From positions 4,666,001 to 4,730,000 of the forward strand of contig NZ_AP023257.1 in NCBI RefSeq assembly GCF_016756595.1: a DNA stretch of 64,000 nucleotides. The letters are read 5' to 3'. The notes under the pieces were generated by a model that worked only from the letters and a program-made list of their open reading frames with translations, was not told the origin of the DNA and ran no database searches. The translations under genes were made by a program, and so were the position numbers. Positions 28,968 to 40,715 of this stretch are shown piece by piece. This DNA is from Mesorhizobium sp. L-2-11. GTDB taxonomy: Bacteria; Pseudomonadota; Alphaproteobacteria; Rhizobiales; Rhizobiaceae. Each line of letters starts with the position of its first letter. Position 1 is the first letter of the stretch.

Positions 28968-29654
28968 TTACAAGCTCGCGCGAAAATCCTCGATGACAGT
29001 GCCGGCGGCGCGCACCTCCGCTTCGTGGTTCGGCTCGCGCCACTCCTCTGCAAGGGCTGCCGCGTACCATTCGCGCATCGCCGGCAGTGCCAGCAATCGC
29101 GCCGGATAGCTGGCAGCTGCGCCCTCGAAGGACAGTCCGTAGGACTGAACCCTAAACGCCACCGGGGCAAAGAAGGCGTCAACGGCGGTGAAGCGATCGC
29201 CAGTGAGGAACGGTCCGCCGAAGCGCCGCAGCCCATCGTCCCAGAGATCGCCGAGACGAAAGAGGTCGTGCTTCAGCGCATCCGACATCGCCACCGGCGC
29301 GACGCGGACACCGCAGTTCATCGGACAGGAGCCGCGCAAGGCGGTGAAGCTCGAATGCATTTCGGCTGCCGCCGACCGCGCCCAGGCTCGCGCCTTCGCC
29401 TCGGCAGGCCAGACGCCCGCGTGGCGCTCGGCCAGATATTCAGTGATGGCGAGCGAATCCCAAACTGCCCAGCCGTCGTCAATCAGGCACGGTACGAGGC
29501 CGCTGGGCGAGAACGGCCGGTAGAGGCTCCAACTCGATCCGGTCGGAAATGGTGTCAGCCGCTCCTCGAAGCGGACGTCCAATGTCCGCATCAGCACCCA
29601 TGGCCGCAGCGACCATGAGGAATAGTTCTTGTTGGCGATATGCAGGACATACAT
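28968..29654 (-). CDS. Glutathione S-transferase family protein
   Basis: A 228-aa cytosolic GST. The thioredoxin-like N-terminal domain begins MYVLHIANKNYSSWSLRPWVLM, where NYSSWS carries the likely catalytic serine, and contains GLVPCLIDDGWAVWDSLAITEYL (glutathione-binding WDSLAI). The all-helical C-terminal domain follows with RFTAVDAFFAPVAFRV. It lies 16 bp behind rarD on the same strand, so probably on one message. An AAGGGATT site precedes the chosen ATG. Substrate unknown. Confidence 0.9.
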   Translation of the reverse strand: MYVLHIANKNYSSWSLRPWVLMRTLDVRFEERLTPFPTGSSWSLYRPFSPSGLVPCLIDDGWAVWDSLAITEYLAERHAGVWPAEAKARAWARSAAAEMHSSFTALRGSCPMNCGVRVAPVAMSDALKHDLFRLGDLWDDGLRRFGGPFLTGDRFTAVDAFFAPVAFRVQSYGLSFEGAAASYPARLLALPAMREWYAAALAEEWREPNHEAEVRAAGTVIEDFRASL

Positions 29655-29670
29655 CGGAAATCCCTTGCCT

Positions 29671-30600
29671 TTACCGCGCTGCCGTTGCGGCAGGCCGGAT
29701 CTCGCGGCCACGGAACATCGACCACGAATACATCGCCAGCGCAGTCCAGATCAGGCCGAAGGCGATGGCCTGGGTGCTGCCGAAGGGTTCGCCGAAAATC
29801 AGCACGGCGATCAGGAACACAATGGTCGGCGCGATGTACTGCATGATGCCGATGGTGGAGAGACGCAGCAGCTTGGCCCCGAAGCCAAACAGCAGCAGCG
29901 GTATAGCGGTGACCGGGCCGCAGCCGATCAGCAATGCGGTATCGCTCAGGGAACTGGAGACGAAATGGTCCTGCCCGGTGACGATAAGGAAGATGATGTA
30001 GCCGAGCGCGGGCATCGACAGCAAAAGCACTTCAAGCAAGAAACCCTGGCTGGGACCGATCGGCAGTGTCTTGCGGAAGAAGGCGTAGGCGGCGAAGGAA
30101 AACGCCAGCACCAGCGACACCCAGGGCAGCTTGCCGGCCTCGATCGTCAGCACCGCGACCGCGATGGCCGCCAGCACCACCGCCGCGATTTGCAGCCGGT
30201 CGAGCCGTTCGCTGAGCAGCAGCGCGCCGACAACGACGCTGACAAGCGGGTTGATGTAGTAGCCAAGCGCGGTCTCGATGGTACGGTCGACCGCGATCGC
30301 CCAGACATAGATGCCCCAGTTGACCGAAATCAGCGCCGCCGTCAGCGCCGCCATGGAAATGATGCGCGGCGAACGCAACGCCGCTTTGAAATCCGCCGTG
30401 CGGCCGGCCCAGATCAAAACGGCCGCCGCGATCGGCACCGACCAGACGATGCGGTGCGCGATGACTTCGGCCAACGGCAGATGTGCGACCGCCTTCATAT
30501 AGAAGGGCAGCAGCCCCCACAGGAGATAGGCGCCCAGCGCCAGCAGGAATCCACGCCGGGCCTTTGAGTCTGCTTCGAGCTGAATTGCTTGCGTGGCCAT
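29671..30600 (-). CDS. rarD: EamA family transporter RarD
   Basis: A 309-aa inner-membrane protein with about ten helices, of the RarD branch of the DMT superfamily. Typical features are RRGFLLALGAYLLWGLLPFYMKAV near the start, LAEVIAHRIVWSVP, NWGIYVWAI and YINPLVSVVVGALLLSERL. RarD proteins give chloramphenicol sensitivity effects in some species, but the transported compound is unknown. It sits 83 bp after cimA and directly before the GST gene. Confidence 0.92.
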   Translation of the reverse strand: MATQAIQLEADSKARRGFLLALGAYLLWGLLPFYMKAVAHLPLAEVIAHRIVWSVPIAAAVLIWAGRTADFKAALRSPRIISMAALTAALISVNWGIYVWAIAVDRTIETALGYYINPLVSVVVGALLLSERLDRLQIAAVVLAAIAVAVLTIEAGKLPWVSLVLAFSFAAYAFFRKTLPIGPSQGFLLEVLLLSMPALGYIIFLIVTGQDHFVSSSLSDTALLIGCGPVTAIPLLLFGFGAKLLRLSTIGIMQYIAPTIVFLIAVLIFGEPFGSTQAIAFGLIWTALAMYSWSMFRGREIRPAATAAR

Positions 30601-30683
30601 GGCCCAACGCTATGCGCCAGCCGCCGGGCCAAGACCATCGCAAAGTTCTGATGGATCAATCGACTTTCGCTGATGGTTCAATC

Positions 30684-34218
<3,535 letters not shown>

Positions 34219-34222
34219 CGCT

Positions 34223-34609
34223 TCACTCCGGGGCATGGCAGACGGCTTCGACATTGTTGCCGTCGGGGTCGAAGACAAAGGCGCCATAATAGTTCGCGTG
34301 ATAGTGCGGACGAAGGCCCGGCCCGCCATTGTCCTTGCCTCCAGCGGCGATGGCGGCGGTGTGGAAGGCATCGACCTCGGCGCGGCTGCGCGCGGTGAAG
34401 GCGACGTGCTGACGGTCCTTCGGCATGTCCTTGCCTTGATGCAGCCAGAACACCGGCCGGTCGCGACCATAGCCGCCGACCTTGGCGCCACCGGTGTATT
34501 CCTGCGGCACCATGTAGAGCAGCCAGGCACCGAGCGGTGCCATCGCCTTGTCGTAGAAAGCTTTCGACACGTCGAAATCGGAAACGGTGATGCCAAGATG
34601 GTCGATCAT
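34223..34609 (-). CDS. VOC family (glyoxalase-like) protein
   Basis: A 128-aa vicinal-oxygen-chelate fold protein, the size of single-module members. It begins MIDHLGITVSDFDVSKAFYDKAMAPLG, whose His is a usual metal ligand, and ends with the typical YGAFVFDPDGNNVEAVCH containing the metal-binding Glu. GGGAGG precedes the ATG and lies inside the end of the DUF559 gene, 4 bp away. The GFA gene follows after 4 bp. A glyoxalase or dioxygenase activity is possible but not determined. Confidence 0.9.
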   Translation of the reverse strand: MIDHLGITVSDFDVSKAFYDKAMAPLGAWLLYMVPQEYTGGAKVGGYGRDRPVFWLHQGKDMPKDRQHVAFTARSRAEVDAFHTAAIAAGGKDNGGPGLRPHYHANYYGAFVFDPDGNNVEAVCHAPE

Positions 34610-34613
34610 CTTT

Positions 34614-35012
34614 TTACCTCCCTGCTGGTTCGCCGGCCGGCATTTCGTGAGCGGCCAGGCCGGCCTCGATGACGATGTGCTGGCAGACATTGTCGATATC
34701 GCGGATGACGTCGTCGTTCCAGAAACGCAAGATGGTCCAGCCACTGGCCTTCAAGTAGGCGCTTCGTGCCTCGTCACGCTCGACGTTTTCGGGATCCGCG
34801 TGCTGGCTGCCGTCAACCTCGACGATCAAGCTGTGTGTCGAGCAAGCAAAGTCTATGATGTAAGGTCCGATCAGCACCTGCCGGCGAAAGCTCATCCCCA
34901 TCAGACGATGGGCGCGCAATTCGTTCCAAAGCTTCAACTCGGCATCGGTCATGACACGACGCATGGATTTTGCATTCTTGCGCTGGCGCGATGGAACGAG
35001 GTCGTGACCCAT
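34614..35012 (-). CDS. DUF559 domain endonuclease-like protein
   Basis: A 132-aa protein of the DUF559 family, related to very-short-patch repair and PD-(D/E)XK nucleases. Family features are MTDAELKLWNELRAHRLMGMSFRRQ, then IGPYIIDFACSTHSLIVEVDGSQH, which carries the Asp and Glu-x-Asp acidic residues, and RSAYLKASGWTILRFWNDDV. These are widely scattered as stand-alone genes; the biological role is not settled. It is the first gene of the coupled minus-strand chain; a TTG one codon before the ATG is an alternative. Confidence 0.88.
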   Translation of the reverse strand: MGHDLVPSRQRKNAKSMRRVMTDAELKLWNELRAHRLMGMSFRRQVLIGPYIIDFACSTHSLIVEVDGSQHADPENVERDEARSAYLKASGWTILRFWNDDVIRDIDNVCQHIVIEAGLAAHEMPAGEPAGR

Positions 35013-35054
35013 CAAGCACCCTCGCCTTCATGATTGGCGAAATCATCGACGACA

Positions 35055-35245
35055 GCCGATCTCCCCCCTTGCGGGGGAGATGTCCGGCAGGACAGAGGGG
35101 GGTGGGAAGGATCGCCGACTTTCGATGTAACCCATTCGCACCTCGGAGCCAGCTTAAAGGCATGGCTGCAATTCGTTGATAGGCTGGCGGGACAGCACCC
35201 CCCTCTGTCCTGCCGGACATCTCCCCCGCAAGGGGGGAGATCGGC
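35055..35245. repeat. Perfect 50-bp inverted repeat with a 91-bp spacer
   Basis: Arms 35055-35104 and 35196-35245 are exact reverse complements (GCCGATCTCCCCCCTTGCGG ... and its mirror). Each arm itself holds a CTCCCCC/GGGGGAG hairpin. Between the arms lies a 91-bp spacer without a gene. The element lies between the DUF559 gene and cysS. Confidence 0.93.
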
Positions 35246-35283
35246 CGTCACCGGCGCTTTCGCCAACCGTCCGCCAACCGCCC

Positions 35284-36738
35284 TCACCGCTTTACCTCCC
35301 ACGTCGTCGCCCGCTCGCCCGTGGTCGGATCCTTGCCGTCCTTCAGTTGCACGCCTTGCGCCAAAAGCTCGTCGCGAATGCGATCGGCCTGGGTCCAGTT
35401 CTTGGCGGCGATCAGTTCCAGGCGCCTGGCAATGGCCCTGGCGATGGCATCTTCATCAACCTTGGCCGGCGCAACGTCGAAGCCGAGGAACGATAGTGCC
35501 GCCTTCAGCGAAGCGGCAGCATCGTTGCCCGCGCCGGCAGCATTGGAATCCGCAGCCTCGCCGGCCAGTTGCGTCAGCACCTGGAACGCAGGATAGGTTG
35601 CGAGATCGTCCGACAACGCTTCCACCACTTCGACCGGCAATTGCTTGGCCGCCGCCGGTGCCAGGTCCGCCGCCCGCTTCCATTTGCGCAGCGTATTTTC
35701 CGCCTCTTCCAGCTTACGCACGGAAAAGTCGATCGGCTCGCGATAATGTGTCATCAGCATCGCCAGCCTGAGCACCTCGCCTGGCCACATGCGGCCGCCA
35801 AAGGTCTCCGTCTCCAGCAACTCGTTGATCGAGTAGAAGTTGCCCAGGCTCTTGGACATCTTCTGCCCCTCGACCTGCAGGAAGCCGTTGTGCATCCACA
35901 CCTTGGCCATCACCTCGGTGCCATGGGCGCAGCGCGACTGGGCGATCTCGTTCTCGTGGTGCGGGAAGATCAGGTCGAGCCCGCCGCCATGAATGTCGAG
36001 GACCTCGCCGAGATAGGCGGCCGACATCGCCGAGCACTCGATGTGCCAGCCCGGCCGGCCCCTGCCCCAAGGGCTGTCCCAGCCCGGCTCTTCCGGCGAG
36101 GACAGCTTCCACAGCACGAAATCGCCAGGGCTTTTCTTATGCGGATCGACGGCGACGCGAGCGCCGGCCTGCTGCTCGTCGAGATTGCGTTTCGACAATT
36201 GGCCGTAGTCCGGCATCGAGGCCGTGTCGAACAGAACTTCGCCTGCCGCAACATAGGCATGGCCGCGTTCGATCAGGCGTTGAATCAAGGAGATCATGTC
36301 GACTTTGCCATCTGCGCGCGGCTCGACGAATTCAGTGGCGCGCGGCTCGACCGTCGGCTCCAGGCAGCCGAGCGTCGCCACATCCTTGTGGAACTGGTCG
36401 GCGGTCTTTTCGGTGACCCGCCGGATCGCCTCGTTCAGCGACAGCTTTCCCGAGGCAATCTCGGCGCCGAAATCGCGCAGTGCGCGGTCGTTGATCTTGT
36501 CGTCGACATCCGTGATGTTGCGCACATAGGTGACGTGCGCTTGCCCGTAGAGATGGCGCAGCAGACGAAACAGCACGTCGAAGACGATCACCGGCCGCGC
36601 ATTGCCGATATGGGCAAAGTCGTAGACCGTCGGGCCGCAGACATACATGCGCACATTGCGCGGATCGATCGGGAAGAAATCCTCCTTGGTCCGCGTCAGC
36701 GTGTTGTAGAGGCGCAGGCCCTTCGATGCGTCAGACAT
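35284..36738 (-). CDS. cysS: Cysteinyl-tRNA synthetase
   Basis: A 484-aa class I aminoacyl-tRNA synthetase that charges tRNA-Cys. The HIGH-type motif is in [15 protein letters not shown], with the zinc-binding cysteine in MYVCGPT, a later HIECSAM and HHENEIAQS, and the KMSKS loop KMSKSLGNF. The C-terminal domain binds the anticodon arm. Length matches the family. It starts at ATG 36738, the last gene before a 389-bp gap. Confidence 0.97.
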   Translation of the reverse strand: MSDASKGLRLYNTLTRTKEDFFPIDPRNVRMYVCGPTVYDFAHIGNARPVIVFDVLFRLLRHLYGQAHVTYVRNITDVDDKINDRALRDFGAEIASGKLSLNEAIRRVTEKTADQFHKDVATLGCLEPTVEPRATEFVEPRADGKVDMISLIQRLIERGHAYVAAGEVLFDTASMPDYGQLSKRNLDEQQAGARVAVDPHKKSPGDFVLWKLSSPEEPGWDSPWGRGRPGWHIECSAMSAAYLGEVLDIHGGGLDLIFPHHENEIAQSRCAHGTEVMAKVWMHNGFLQVEGQKMSKSLGNFYSINELLETETFGGRMWPGEVLRLAMLMTHYREPIDFSVRKLEEAENTLRKWKRAADLAPAAAKQLPVEVVEALSDDLATYPAFQVLTQLAGEAADSNAAGAGNDAAASLKAALSFLGFDVAPAKVDEDAIARAIARRLELIAAKNWTQADRIRDELLAQGVQLKDGKDPTTGERATTWEVKR

Positions 36739-37127
36739 TCGTGCCTTCCCGGTGCGTTACTTTTTGGTTGGGGCCACTTGCGCCGAGACGCAAATCAGCC
36801 ACCAGCCTGCTGGCCGGGGCGTTTGTCCACTCTAGAAGGAAGATAGGCGAAAACGTCCGGACCAGCGCGAAGCTAGCCAATAATGCAGATGCCACAAATG
36901 GCGAAAGACGTTCTCATGAGCGGCTTTATCGCCTCACCCAGTGTTGCCGTCAAGTCGCAACTTTCGGCAAAAGAGTCGCTGGATCACAGGTAATGACGTG
37001 GTGAAACATTTTATTAAACATCTCGGCACAGTCATGAAACATTCGCGGGCTAGATCACCAGATGTCACGATTTGGTCGGATTCGACCAGCAAACGCGGAC
37101 ACGAAGACGTTACCAGGGAAGAGAAAA
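36739..37127. other. Intergenic stretch without a visible gene
   Basis: 389 bp between cysS and a small basic ORF. It should hold the divergent promoters. It is locally AT-richer (around 37000-37020) than its surroundings. I see no tRNA, terminator or repeat here. Confidence 0.5.
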
Positions 37128-37283
37128 ATGCCTCGAGCCAAGCAGGACTCCAGCAGCGCCAAGCAACCGGCGCTCGCCAGTCAATACCGGGCGATCGGCC
37201 CGGCGGCGATCGTCGCCGCCCTTCTCCACACGGCGAAGAAGAAGAAGCCGGTGCAGAAGATCACATCGCCGCGCGCTGCCTGA
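37128..37283 (+). CDS. Small basic hypothetical protein
   Basis: A 51-aa ORF, MPRAKQDSSSAKQPALASQY..., with a GGGAAGAG site before the ATG. It has a short hydrophobic middle (GPAAIVAALLHTA) followed by KKKK and a basic tail. No family is recognised. Its good ribosome site and balanced codons make it plausible, but it is short enough to be chance. Confidence 0.5.
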   Translation: MPRAKQDSSSAKQPALASQYRAIGPAAIVAALLHTAKKKKPVQKITSPRAA

Positions 37284-37361
37284 TGTGACGTGCGGCCGGC
37301 GGTTCGCCGGTAAATGGGAGCGCCGGCAATGAAGGCGCTGAAGCGCCCCAGGAAATAGCAG

Positions 37362-38129
37362 CTACTGCTGAAACAAGCTCATCTGACTGTCGTCCGCGCC
37401 CGGCTTCCGGCGCCTGGCCTTCTCGGGCTCCTGCCCCACCATGCCCCTTTCCTGAATGTCCGGTCCGGTGTTGGCGACCTTGTTGACGCGGTCGGAAACC
37501 GGGACAGCCTCGAAGAAATCGATCGGTGCCGGTCTGAGCAGGTCGGCGACGTCGCGCGGCTCGCGCGTGCGGCAATCCAGCCAGCGGGCGAAATCCTGCG
37601 GATCGATCACCACCGGCATGCGGTCGTGGATATGGGCAATGTCGGCATTGGCATTGACGGTCAGGATGGCGCCGGTGTCCATCTCCGAACCGCCCGGCTC
37701 GGCATAGGTCTCGATCAGTCCGGCGAAGGCGACAAGCCCGCCATGCTTCGGCCGCACCCAATAGGGCTGTCCCCTCTTGCCGCCTGATTGACGCCATTCG
37801 TAAAAGCCGGAAGCCGGCACCAATGCGCGGCGATGGCGCATGGCGGCGCGAAACGAGGCCTTCTCCGCTGCTCCCTCCGAGCGCGCGTTGAACAGCAGCG
37901 GAAACTCACGCGTGTCCTTCACCCACGCCGGGATCAGCCCCCAGCGCACCAGCATCGGCTGCCGGTCCGGCAGGTTCGAGCCTGGCGCCCGCGGCAAGCC
38001 TGCAATCGCCATCAGCACCGGCTGCGTCGGTGCGATGTTGTAGCGGGGCGGGAAATCCTCCAGTTCTGGCAGACCGAGAAAAGCGGCGGCCCGGTCCGGC
38101 GTGGCGGTCAAGGCGAAGCGTCCGCACAT
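37362..38129 (-). CDS. SOS response-associated peptidase (SRAP/YedK/HMCES family)
   Basis: A 255-aa SRAP protein, which shields abasic sites in single-stranded DNA by a covalent link through its second residue. All four key residues are visible: Cys2 after start-Met removal (MCGRFALT), Asn81 (LLFNARSE), Glu111 (GFYEW) and His168 (IHDRMPVVI). Length and motif order fit the family. The C-terminal ~30 residues are lower in complexity. Divergent from the Nudix gene. Confidence 0.95.
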   Translation of the reverse strand: MCGRFALTATPDRAAAFLGLPELEDFPPRYNIAPTQPVLMAIAGLPRAPGSNLPDRQPMLVRWGLIPAWVKDTREFPLLFNARSEGAAEKASFRAAMRHRRALVPASGFYEWRQSGGKRGQPYWVRPKHGGLVAFAGLIETYAEPGGSEMDTGAILTVNANADIAHIHDRMPVVIDPQDFARWLDCRTREPRDVADLLRPAPIDFFEAVPVSDRVNKVANTGPDIQERGMVGQEPEKARRRKPGADDSQMSLFQQ

Positions 38130-38254
38130 AAGTTAAACACTCGTTGGATTGGTCGGATGTGAAGGTGGCGATGGAACCGGCGTTGCGCAACCGCTAATGC
38201 TTCCTCTTGCCGACCGGTCCACAACCGGCTGCGGCAAATGGCGATCGGAGACCC

Positions 38255-38674
38255 ATGGACGAGATGCGCAAAATGCTCCCGGCTGTATCGGTCGCCATTG
38301 TCCGCGGCGACACGGTGCTGCTGGTCAAGCGGGCGCGGCAGCCTTCGCAAGGATTTTACGCGTTTCCAGGCGGCAAGGTCGAGGCCGGCGAAACGCTGGA
38401 ACAAGCCGCGCAGCGCGAATTGCTGGAGGAAACCGGGTTGCATGCGCACAACTACCGCCGCCTTCGGGAAATCCACATCGACGGCGACCGCGATGGGCAC
38501 CCGGTCGACTATCTGCTGACGGTATTCGGCGCCACCTATGCCGGCGGAGAGCCCGTGGCCAACGACGACGCCGAGACCGCCGCCTTCTATACACTCGGCG
38601 AAATGACGGCGCTGCCGCTTGCCGCTTCGGTATTTGCCGTTGCCGACGAATTGCTCAGGGATGCAGGGGCGTAA
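38255..38674 (+). CDS. NUDIX hydrolase
   Basis: A 139-aa Nudix protein with a perfect signature GX5EX7REUXEEXGU (GKVEAGETLEQAAQRELLEETGL without any mismatch, about residues 46-68). These enzymes cleave nucleoside diphosphates linked to another group; ADP-ribose pyrophosphatase-type is likely from the early LLVKRARQPSQGFYAFPGG, but the substrate is not proven. The start at 38255 follows a CGGAG site. Confidence 0.92.
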   Translation: MDEMRKMLPAVSVAIVRGDTVLLVKRARQPSQGFYAFPGGKVEAGETLEQAAQRELLEETGLHAHNYRRLREIHIDGDRDGHPVDYLLTVFGATYAGGEPVANDDAETAAFYTLGEMTALPLAASVFAVADELLRDAGA

Positions 38675-38722
38675 CCTCCAAAATCGCCTTGCAGGCGACA
38701 AATTGTTTGGCCACATAGACTT

Positions 38723-39100
38723 ATGATCCGCGCATCGGTTTTCCTTGCAGCTTGCCTCGCCGCCAGTACGGCAATCGGGGCGCGGCCGGCTGTGGCCGCC
38801 GAGTCGCCGTTCGAGCCGGGGCTGATGCGGCTGGCGGAGGTGCTTGGGTCGCTGCACTTCCTGCGTAATCTGTGCGGCGAGAAGGGCGACCAGTGGCGGG
38901 TCGAGATGGAGAAGCTGATCGCTTCGGAAAACCCGGACCCGGAGCGGCGCGCCCGCTTCATCGCCAGCTTCAACCGCGGCTACCGCTCCTTCGGCGGCAG
39001 CTACACACAGTGTACCGCCTCGGCGACCGAAGCCATCAGCCGCTACATGAAGGAAGGCGAGACGCTGTCGCGCGACATCGCCTCACGCTACGGCAACTGA
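38723..39100 (+). CDS. TIGR02301 family secreted protein
   Basis: A 125-aa exported protein: residues 1-25 are a signal peptide ending in ARPAVAAESP. The mature part matches what I recall of the alphaproteobacterial TIGR02301 family (LMRLAEVLGSLHFLRNLCGEK, RFIASFNRGYRSFGGSYTQCT) with two cysteines that could form a disulfide. Function unknown. In several relatives it lies close to a Nudix gene, as here (48 bp). Confidence 0.85.
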   Translation: MIRASVFLAACLAASTAIGARPAVAAESPFEPGLMRLAEVLGSLHFLRNLCGEKGDQWRVEMEKLIASENPDPERRARFIASFNRGYRSFGGSYTQCTASATEAISRYMKEGETLSRDIASRYGN

Positions 39101-39444
39101 CCCTGGCTCCTCCTGCTTGTGTCCGGCCCACATGTGTCCGGGCCCGCTTGTGTCCAGTTGCCTCTTAGTGCAATCGTTGTGTTGCACTTCTGCAACGGTG
39201 TTAATGAAACGTTACGGCGCGGATGTGGAATTAACTCAAACTGAAGGTTTTCATCCCGCTCGCCGGCCTAATCGGCTAAGTTTGAATCGGATCGAACGCA
39301 GGTGTGCAAAACGTGACGAGCCCTTGTCGAGACGACCCCAAAAATGTCGTATTTACAAGTACTTACTTAACCTGCGTGTAAAAGGGACAGCCCAAGCCTG
39401 ATCCGCATCTGCCGGATCGCCGCTTGAAAAGGGTGGACATCGCA
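39101..39444. other. Intergenic stretch with small repeats only
   Basis: 344 bp. It begins with three copies of TGTGTCC-type sequence (about 39117-39157) and has a 6-bp hairpin GTTGCA-CTTC-TGCAAC at 39181-39196. No gene or clear terminator is visible. AT content rises from about 39340, where the promoter of the next gene may lie. Confidence 0.45.
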
Positions 39445-39702
39445 ATGGAACATGGCGTCAACGACATCGACGCGCTGGTCAGGGAAGAAAAGCGCCTGAC
39501 TGCAGTGGAAAGCCACAGCGAGGCCTGGGCGGAAGGGCTTTCGGCCGGAATCGAGCCGGAAATCATTGCCGAGGCGGCCCTCGAAACCGCGTTCGGCGAG
39601 ATGCTGCGCGCCAATGGCGAGACATCGGCCCTTGCCCTGCTCGACCGCATGCGTGAAAAGGTGATAGCCGGGGCCTTCGAACCAGGACGGCTGCGGCACT
39701 GA
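39445..39702 (+). CDS. Hypothetical protein
   Basis: An 85-aa acidic, helix-rich ORF: MEHGVNDIDALVREEKRL, then many Glu/Ala. It has no signal peptide or cysteines. An in-frame TTG at 39424 could be an earlier start. The regular spacing of Leu and Glu suggests amphipathic helices. No family is recognised. Confidence 0.6.
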   Translation: MEHGVNDIDALVREEKRLTAVESHSEAWAEGLSAGIEPEIIAEAALETAFGEMLRANGETSALALLDRMREKVIAGAFEPGRLRH

Positions 39703-39787
39703 CTGGCATCAGGCTCTTCGATGACGGCGTGCCGCTTGGGCGTCATGCCCCGGGCACCTGGGCGGGCCTGGGCAGCTGGACGGAATC

Positions 39788-40594
39788 ATGGAGAGGCAGG
39801 CGGTGAACTTTTCGACGTCAGGCCAGCCGCGTGGCTTGGCCCTCAGCATCCAGCTCGCCGCTTTTTGCGCTGCGTTTCCGCTGGCGCCTTGCCTCGCAAT
39901 CAGCCCCGCCTATGCTTTGAGTGAAATCAAGCGCGAGGACCTGCCCTCGCCAGTCACGCCGCCCGCCGACGACGACATGTCGCCGCCGGGAAACGCGGCG
40001 CCGACGCCCGGCCCGCTCGGCGCGACGCCGCCTGCGGCCAGCCCCGACGAACGGGAACAGGTCGAACCGGGCGGGCCAACAGACGATGGTGGCATGGCCA
40101 ATCCGCAAGTCGACCCGGATGAACCCTTGCCAGAGGTCGTCTATGATCTCGGCAAGCTGCCGGAGCCGGTCAGGCGCATGCACGATTTGATCATCGAGGC
40201 CTGCAAGAGCGGCGACATCGAAAAACTCCGGCCGCTGATCGGCCAGGGCGATGCGATGACCCAATTGTCACTGAGCGAGATCGAAGGCGACCCGATCACC
40301 TTCCTGAAAGGGCTTTCGGGTGACACGGAAGGCCAGGAAATCCTCGCCATCCTGGAAGAGGTGCTCAGTGCCGGCTATGTCCATATCGATGTCGGCACGC
40401 CGCAGGAGCTCTATGTCTGGCCATATTTCTTCGCGCTGCCGCTGGACAAGCTCGACGCCAGGCAGCGGGTCGAGCTGTTCAAGATCGTCACCGCCGGCGA
40501 CTATGACAGCATGAAGCAGTTCGGCGCCTACATCTTCTACCGCGTCGGCATCACCCCGGATGGACAGTGGACGTTCTTCGTCGCAGGGGATTGA
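39788..40594 (+). CDS. Secreted hypothetical protein with acidic proline-rich linker
   Basis: About 268 aa from ATG 39788; a GTG at 39803 has a better GGAGAGG site and may be the true start. A signal-like hydrophobic segment (about residues 17-45, LALSIQLAAFCAAFPLAP) is followed by ~75 residues of Pro/Asp/Gly linker, then a folded domain from PEVVYDLGKLPEPVRRMHDLIIEA to the end with EELYVWPYFFALPLDKLD-type sequence. This domain recurs in Rhizobiales proteins of unknown function as far as I recall. Probably periplasmic. Confidence 0.7.
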   Translation: MERQAVNFSTSGQPRGLALSIQLAAFCAAFPLAPCLAISPAYALSEIKREDLPSPVTPPADDDMSPPGNAAPTPGPLGATPPAASPDEREQVEPGGPTDDGGMANPQVDPDEPLPEVVYDLGKLPEPVRRMHDLIIEACKSGDIEKLRPLIGQGDAMTQLSLSEIEGDPITFLKGLSGDTEGQEILAILEEVLSAGYVHIDVGTPQELYVWPYFFALPLDKLDARQRVELFKIVTAGDYDSMKQFGAYIFYRVGITPDGQWTFFVAGD

Positions 40595-40626
40595 GCTGCA
40601 TTGCCTCTCCTACCTGCAACCGCCCA

Positions 40627-40668
40627 GAGCATCGGAGTGGTTAGCGGTTTTGGGAAAATCCAATGCTC
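40627..40668. repeat. Short palindromic element, GAGCAT/ATGCTC arms
   Basis: GAGCATCGGAGTGG...GGTTTTGGGAAAATCCAATGCTC forms an imperfect hairpin. It is similar in layout to the other palindromic elements of this window and lies in the gap before the convergent dihydroorotase gene. Confidence 0.5.
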
Positions 40669-40715
40669 AAACAGAAGATAAGCGGCGGTACGATGCGATT
40701 TGAAAGTCCGCCGCC

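Noticed and set aside
39117..39157. Three TGTGTCC-type copies behind the TIGR02301 gene as a regulatory array
   Set aside because: Copies differ in length and sequence and lie after a stop codon; no evidence of function.
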